64,000 nt of DNA from Lentisphaerae bacterium GWF2_50_93 (GTDB lineage Bacteria; Verrucomicrobiota; Lentisphaeria; Victivallales; GWF2-50-93): the NCBI GenBank assembly GCA_001804815.1, contig MHBI01000101.1:108791-172790 (forward strand), given 5' to 3'. The translations under genes and the position numbers were made by a program. Of this stretch, positions 60,296 to 64,000 are shown piece by piece; positions within the stretch are counted from its first letter, which is position 1; each line of letters opens with the position of its first letter. The notes beneath the pieces are model-generated. The model was not told the origin of the DNA. It saw nothing but the letters and a program-made list of their open reading frames with translations, and searched no databases.

Positions 60296-62191
60296 TCAAT
60301 ATTTTTTACTTTCAACCGTCTTTTCCAGCCAGAGCTCGAACACGAGCATCGCCCATAGCGAATAGCTGTAGTCGGCCCTGGATTTCTGATGCTTGTTTAT
60401 GTATTTCTCCAGCACTTCCTTCTTGAAAAAATTATCCTTCACGGCCTTTCCTTCCAGAAGCCTTTCCTTCAGGATCCCCGCCCATTCCTTCCTGAACCAT
60501 GAAGCGATCGGGACTCCGAATCCGAGTTTCCTCCTCCTGATGAGTTCAGGTGGGATGAGATCGGAGAAGGCTTCGCGCAGAATATGCTTCCTTTCTGTGC
60601 CGTCCTGCTTGTAGATCAGTGGCATTGACGCGGCAAGTTCGGCTATCCTGTAGTCCATGAAGGGACTTCTAAGTTCAAGTGAACATGCCATTGAAGCGAT
60701 ATCGACCTTTGCAAGGATATCCCCGGGCAGATAGCTGTTGATGTCAGTATCCATGATCTTCTCGACAGGATCGGTGGCATTGGAATTCAAATAAAGCGCC
60801 TGGATGTATTCCTGCGTCTTCCTGGACGAAAAATCCTTGAATTTCTCACCATAGACCTCCTTTTTCATGTCTTCGCTGAAACGGCTTATTATATCCAGAT
60901 ACCTGCTGTCGCTTGAACAGGCCGCCGCGGAAAGAATCCTATGGATGTGCCCTGTCATCGCCCGCTCCTCGGTCTTTGGAGGCAGGATTCCTGTAAGTAT
61001 GCTGAACATTGATTTCCTCAAAGACAGCGGTATGAAATCCGCAAACTGCGAATACTTCATCACAAGATACCTGTAATATCCCGCGAAAAGCTCATCGGCG
61101 CCGTCACCGCTCAACGCGACAGTCACCTTCTCCCTGGTGAATCCGCTGAGGAGGTATGTCGGCAGCATTGAAGCATCGCAGTATGGTTCGCCATAATGCC
61201 CGACAAGTTTTTCGACAAGGGAGAAATCGGCGGGGTTCACTATTTTCTCATAGTGCTCCGTCTTGAAGCCTGCAGCCGCGACAGAGGCGTATTTCCTCTC
61301 ATCATATTTGCTTTCGGAGAAGCCTATCGTGAAAGTCTTCACAGGCGAACCGGAGATCTTCGCCATGAGCCCGACGATGATCGTCGAATCTATTCCTCCC
61401 GAGAGGAACGCACCGAGAGGGACATCGGACATCAGCCTGATCCTGACAGAATCCTCGAGGCGCTGGCGCAGGAGCGATTTCGCCTCTTCATAAGTCATGT
61501 CGTTCTTCTTGTCGAACCTGCATTTCCAATATCTGTTCAGCCTGGTCTTCCCGAACTCAAGGTTGACCTCCAGTGTGTGGGCCGGAGGAAGCTTCTTCAC
61601 CTTGCTGTAGATCGTGTCCGGATGCGGGATATACTGCAGGGAAAAATAGTCATGCAGCGCCTGGAGATTGATGTCGCGCGGCATCTGCGGATGCTTCGCC
61701 AGAGCCTGGAGTTCGCTTGCAAAAACAATCCGCTTCTGATCACTGAAATATACAAGTGGCTTCTGTCCCATCCTGTCACGCGCCAGAAGCAGGATCCTGT
61801 TCTTCGAATCATATATCCCGAAGGCGAACATGCCATTCAGGAAAGTCACACAGTCGCGGCCGTACTCCTCGTAGAGATGGACGATGACCTCGGTGTCGCA
61901 GCTGCTCTTGAACTTATGCCCTTTGTTCTCGAGATTCCTGCGGAGCTCGGCGTGGTTGTAGATCTCGCCGTTGTAGGTGATCCAGACAGTACCGTCCTCG
62001 TTCGTCAACGGCTGTTTTCCACCTGCGAGATCGATGATGGAAAGACGGCGGTGCGCGAGCCCGGCCGGACCGTCGTTCCAGACGCCATCGCCATCGGGAC
62101 CGCGGTGGATTATCGCGGAATTCATCGACGAAAGTATTTCCGGGTTCACCGGACTTCCGTCAAGATGGACTATCCCCACTATTCCGCACAT
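60296..62191 (-). CDS. asnB: Asparagine synthase (glutamine-hydrolysing)
   Basis: 631 residues. MCGIVGIV gives the catalytic Cys2 of the N-terminal glutaminase; IIHRGPDGDGVW and TYNGEIYNHAELR are the Ntn domain blocks. The synthetase domain has the PP-loop LSGGIDSTIIVGLM near 265 and ALSGDGADELFAGYYRY. It makes asparagine from aspartate and glutamine, or amidates a polysaccharide precursor in the exopolysaccharide type. The start codon lies in a hairpin arm. Confidence 0.94.
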   Translation of the reverse strand: MCGIVGIVHLDGSPVNPEILSSMNSAIIHRGPDGDGVWNDGPAGLAHRRLSIIDLAGGKQPLTNEDGTVWITYNGEIYNHAELRRNLENKGHKFKSSCDTEVIVHLYEEYGRDCVTFLNGMFAFGIYDSKNRILLLARDRMGQKPLVYFSDQKRIVFASELQALAKHPQMPRDINLQALHDYFSLQYIPHPDTIYSKVKKLPPAHTLEVNLEFGKTRLNRYWKCRFDKKNDMTYEEAKSLLRQRLEDSVRIRLMSDVPLGAFLSGGIDSTIIVGLMAKISGSPVKTFTIGFSESKYDERKYASVAAAGFKTEHYEKIVNPADFSLVEKLVGHYGEPYCDASMLPTYLLSGFTREKVTVALSGDGADELFAGYYRYLVMKYSQFADFIPLSLRKSMFSILTGILPPKTEERAMTGHIHRILSAAACSSDSRYLDIISRFSEDMKKEVYGEKFKDFSSRKTQEYIQALYLNSNATDPVEKIMDTDINSYLPGDILAKVDIASMACSLELRSPFMDYRIAELAASMPLIYKQDGTERKHILREAFSDLIPPELIRRRKLGFGVPIASWFRKEWAGILKERLLEGKAVKDNFFKKEVLEKYINKHQKSRADYSYSLWAMLVFELWLEKTVESKKY

Positions 62192-62216
62192 AAATTTTTT
62201 CTCCGAAAAAATTTAT
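62190..62216. promoter_or_regulatory. Hairpin covering the asnB start codon
   Basis: ATAAATTTTTTC / GAAAAAATTTAT, 12-bp perfect arms with loop TCC. In the asnB mRNA the loop side carries CGGAG (a possible ribosome-binding site) and the AUG is in the 3' arm. Confidence 0.6.
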
Positions 62217-62227
62217 AACCAATCATC

Positions 62228-62254
62228 ATAAATTTTCCGTCCGGAAAATTTATA
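62228..62254. repeat. A/T palindrome at the stop of the YchF-tail gene
   Basis: ATAAATTTTCC / GGAAAATTTAT with loop GTC (centre near 62241). The TAA stop of the upstream gene is part of it. Confidence 0.65.
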
Positions 62255-62942
62255 CGTTGAACCTGATCTCGATGATGTCGCCTTCCTGGATGATGTACTC
62301 GCGGCCGACAAGCTTGACAAGGCCTTTGGTGCGCGCCTCCTGCAGGTTGAAGACACCCTTGAAATCATTGAAGCTGACAATGTCGGCCTTGATGAATCCC
62401 TTTGCCAGATCGGTATGTATCTTCCCGGCGCATGTGACGATGTCGGAACCCTGCTTTACGATCCAGGCATGTACTTCAGGCTTGCCGGCAGTATAGAAGA
62501 ACGTATGCTTTGATTTGTCGAGCACGCTCTTGATGATGCCATTGACTTCAGGAGACTTTTCACCTGTCACGAAAGTCGGTTTGGAACTGACAGGGGAAAG
62601 CAGCTTCATGAAAGCAGCTTCCTCCTCGTTCAGCTCAAGCTCGCAGAGAGGCAGGCTCTTCTCGAGGTGCGCAAGGCATTTTTTTATGAAAACCTTCTCC
62701 TTCTCATCCTCCGTCCTCTCAAGCCTGGTCTCGAGCTTTTCAATGTCGACTATCAGGAGGTCGAGGACATTGTCCTCATGTATTGCGATGGCCTCGGCCT
62801 TGTCCCAGCTGTCCTTTGCGAATTCCGCAAAGAACGGCGACACCTTCTTCGGGCTGAACTTCTTTTCGAGTTCGATGAGCATCGGGTCATTGTACTTGAC
62901 CTTCCCCTCAGGCAGATCAATTCCTGTAAACGAAATCTTCAT
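62250..62942 (-). CDS. YchF C-terminal-like protein (DUF933/TGS) lacking the GTPase domain
   Basis: 230 residues. The region from about 120 to the end matches the helical and TGS parts of YchF: HTFFYTAGKPEVHAWIVKQG, THAGKIHTDLAKGFI-type motif (CAGKIHTDLAKGFIKADIVS) and REYIIQEGDIIEIRFNV. The first 115 residues align with the region just after the YchF G domain, including KISFTGIDLPEGKVKYNDP. There is no G1-G4 motif. It may be a paralogue of the ribosome-associated ATPase YchF that keeps only the binding modules. Function unknown. Confidence 0.82.
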   Translation of the reverse strand: MKISFTGIDLPEGKVKYNDPMLIELEKKFSPKKVSPFFAEFAKDSWDKAEAIAIHEDNVLDLLIVDIEKLETRLERTEDEKEKVFIKKCLAHLEKSLPLCELELNEEEAAFMKLLSPVSSKPTFVTGEKSPEVNGIIKSVLDKSKHTFFYTAGKPEVHAWIVKQGSDIVTCAGKIHTDLAKGFIKADIVSFNDFKGVFNLQEARTKGLVKLVGREYIIQEGDIIEIRFNV

Positions 62943-62966
62943 TCTGATATTCCTTCATGTTGTTAA

Positions 62967-63037
62967 GTAGGGACAGGCTTCAAGCCTGTCCCATGAATTC
63001 AAATCCAAGAATGGTACACCCTGAAGGGCGTACCTAC
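62967..63037. repeat. REP-like inverted pair (GTAGGTACG family)
   Basis: GTAGGGACAGGCTTCAAGCC then TGTCCC on the left; minus-strand GTAGGTACGCCCTTCAGGGT on the right, 1 bp from the stop of the mannosidase gene. Confidence 0.85.
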
Positions 63038-63038
63038 T

Positions 63039-64000
63039 TCAGAAATACACTGCGATCGTCGCGATTGATTTTGCGGCAATTGCGAATTTCACAGTATCAC
63101 CGGCCACTTTCACGCCTGATTCTTCCAGGGGCCGTTCGATGATATCTGTCTCCACTGCCTTCTTGATCCTGCCAAGAAGCTTTGAATTGAAACCGACAGA
63201 AATTTCCGTCTTGCTGCCCGATGTATTATAGAAACGCAGGATCATTGAACTGTCGTTCTCGGCCTTTTTCACAGCGCTGAGAATCACAGAAGCCGGCTTT
63301 ACAGTTATAAGATCGGAAACTGCAGGAAGATTTCCCTTGTGCACGTCCGTTCCCGTGACCAGCAGCGGATGATTGAATCCCCTGCCCTCGTTGATGGCGT
63401 CGGAGATCTTCAGGTCGCCTTCAAACGGCATAAGCGCGAGATTGATCTCGTGGTTCCCTATTTCCGGCAGGATGTCCGGATCATAGCTGCTTCTGATAAG
63501 AGTGACCGCAAACTTGTTGCCCTCTAGGGAGAATCCGTATTTCGAATCGTTCAGGACAAGGCATCCTTCCTTTGTCTTGTCGGAATCGCCTGCAACCTGC
63601 GCCCACTGGAGGCCGGGAACTTCTTCGCCGTTGTTGCATTCGCGGTCGACCGCACCAAACGGGATCTCATAGCGCGCCTTGATATTCTTCATCGTAAACG
63701 GAACTGCGAAACGCAGCACAGGAATACCGGCTTCCTGAGTCCCCCTCTGGAACCAGGTGCCGTTTATCCTTATATAGACCTTCGGATCGTCGGCGCGCAT
63801 CTCATAGACCATGCTGAATTCGGATTCATGGATCTTCATTTTGACTTTGACAGCATTGATATAGGGGCCTTCCGTGATCCTCTCGATTGAAAGCACCTTG
63901 GGATTCTCATATCCTCCGGTATGCTCGACAATCCAGGCGGTCATCCCGTGCGGCCTTTCAACCCCATACTCGAGGAGTGACGAGTTTTTCGAAACAATCA
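63039..64000 (-). CDS. GH38-type alpha-mannosidase, C-terminal part, cut by the window edge
   Basis: The minus-strand frame is open from the window end (64000) to the stop at 63039, so only the C-terminal part is here. The visible region contains LLEYGVERPHGMTAWIVEHT and VYIRINGTWFQRG, then LRFAVPFTMKNIKARYEIPF and VLNDSKYGFSLEGN, the pattern of the beta-sandwich domains of GH38 mannosidases. The catalytic barrel lies outside. Probably a cytoplasmic or periplasmic glycan-degrading enzyme. Confidence 0.82.
   Translation of the reverse strand, partial: IVSKNSSLLEYGVERPHGMTAWIVEHTGGYENPKVLSIERITEGPYINAVKVKMKIHESEFSMVYEMRADDPKVYIRINGTWFQRGTQEAGIPVLRFAVPFTMKNIKARYEIPFGAVDRECNNGEEVPGLQWAQVAGDSDKTKEGCLVLNDSKYGFSLEGNKFAVTLIRSSYDPDILPEIGNHEINLALMPFEGDLKISDAINEGRGFNHPLLVTGTDVHKGNLPAVSDLITVKPASVILSAVKKAENDSSMILRFYNTSGSKTEISVGFNSKLLGRIKKAVETDIIERPLEESGVKVAGDTVKFAIAAKSIATIAVYF

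Noticed and set aside
61196..62218. Plus-strand frame of 340 codons opposite asnB
   Set aside because: Shadow of asnB, whose catalytic motifs are clear.

Overview
The window looks like a chromosome segment from an anaerobic, diderm (Gram-negative) bacterium. I infer the PVC superphylum (Lentisphaerota or Omnitrophota type) with low confidence. The reasons are an LPS acyltransferase (LpxL type), a heptosyltransferase-like GT9 protein, several lipoproteins, YdjY-domain and EF-hand proteins, a kinase-like protein with a pilin-like tail, and a full CODH/acetyl-CoA synthase locus. No rRNA is present, so the phylum cannot be fixed from this window.

Layout. 1-5.9 kb: a large envelope protein cut by the window edge, an ECF sigma/anti-sigma pair and an Smr protein. 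6-9.2 kb: a GT9-like protein, a MIF-type tautomerase, an MBL hydrolase, and a gene-free stretch holding a MITE-like element and a 131-bp tandem duplication. 9.4-14.1 kb: two small membrane proteins, then the conserved rpmH-rnpA-yidD-yidC-khpB cluster, followed by tRNA-Pro and a broken GIY-YIG gene. 14.7-29.3 kb: mostly housekeeping and hydrolytic genes (ICMT-like, two carbohydrate-esterase/lipase-type proteins, pilD, aroE, a degenerate kinase, pepF, YihY, cobS). 29.3-29.9 kb: tRNA-Met and tRNA-Asp bracket a GIY-YIG gene that looks like a tRNA-targeting insertion. 30-40.2 kb: gpsA-plsY, EF-hand protein, tsaD, barstar, a MurU-AmgK fusion, a lone receiver, an Imm11-like gene with a frameshift and a UPF0175 gene. 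40.8-52.1 kb: one plus-strand Wood-Ljungdahl locus. 52.2-64 kb: mainly minus-strand genes (lpxL, trpD, vapBC, FAH, isomerase, asnB, a YchF tail protein, and a GH38 mannosidase cut by the edge).

The centre of the window is the Wood-Ljungdahl locus. Two homocysteine-methyltransferase-like proteins are followed by a CooC ATPase, a small Cys/His-tailed coiled-coil protein, a second CooC/AcsF ATPase, CODH (acsA), an AcsB-AcsD fusion, a four-helix-bundle gene that looks inserted, and acsC. Together these would reduce CO2 to CO, join it with a methyl group from the corrinoid protein and make acetyl-CoA. The methyl-H4folate methyltransferase acsE is not in the window. cobS at 28.4 kb fits a need for corrinoid.

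The most pervasive non-coding feature is a set of at least eight families of REP-like palindromes. Most have a GTAG or GGAG tetranucleotide at the hairpin foot, most are arranged as inverted pairs, and many begin at or within a few bases of a stop codon. This is the hallmark of RAYT (Y1-transposase) linked REP/BIME elements, but no RAYT gene lies in this window.
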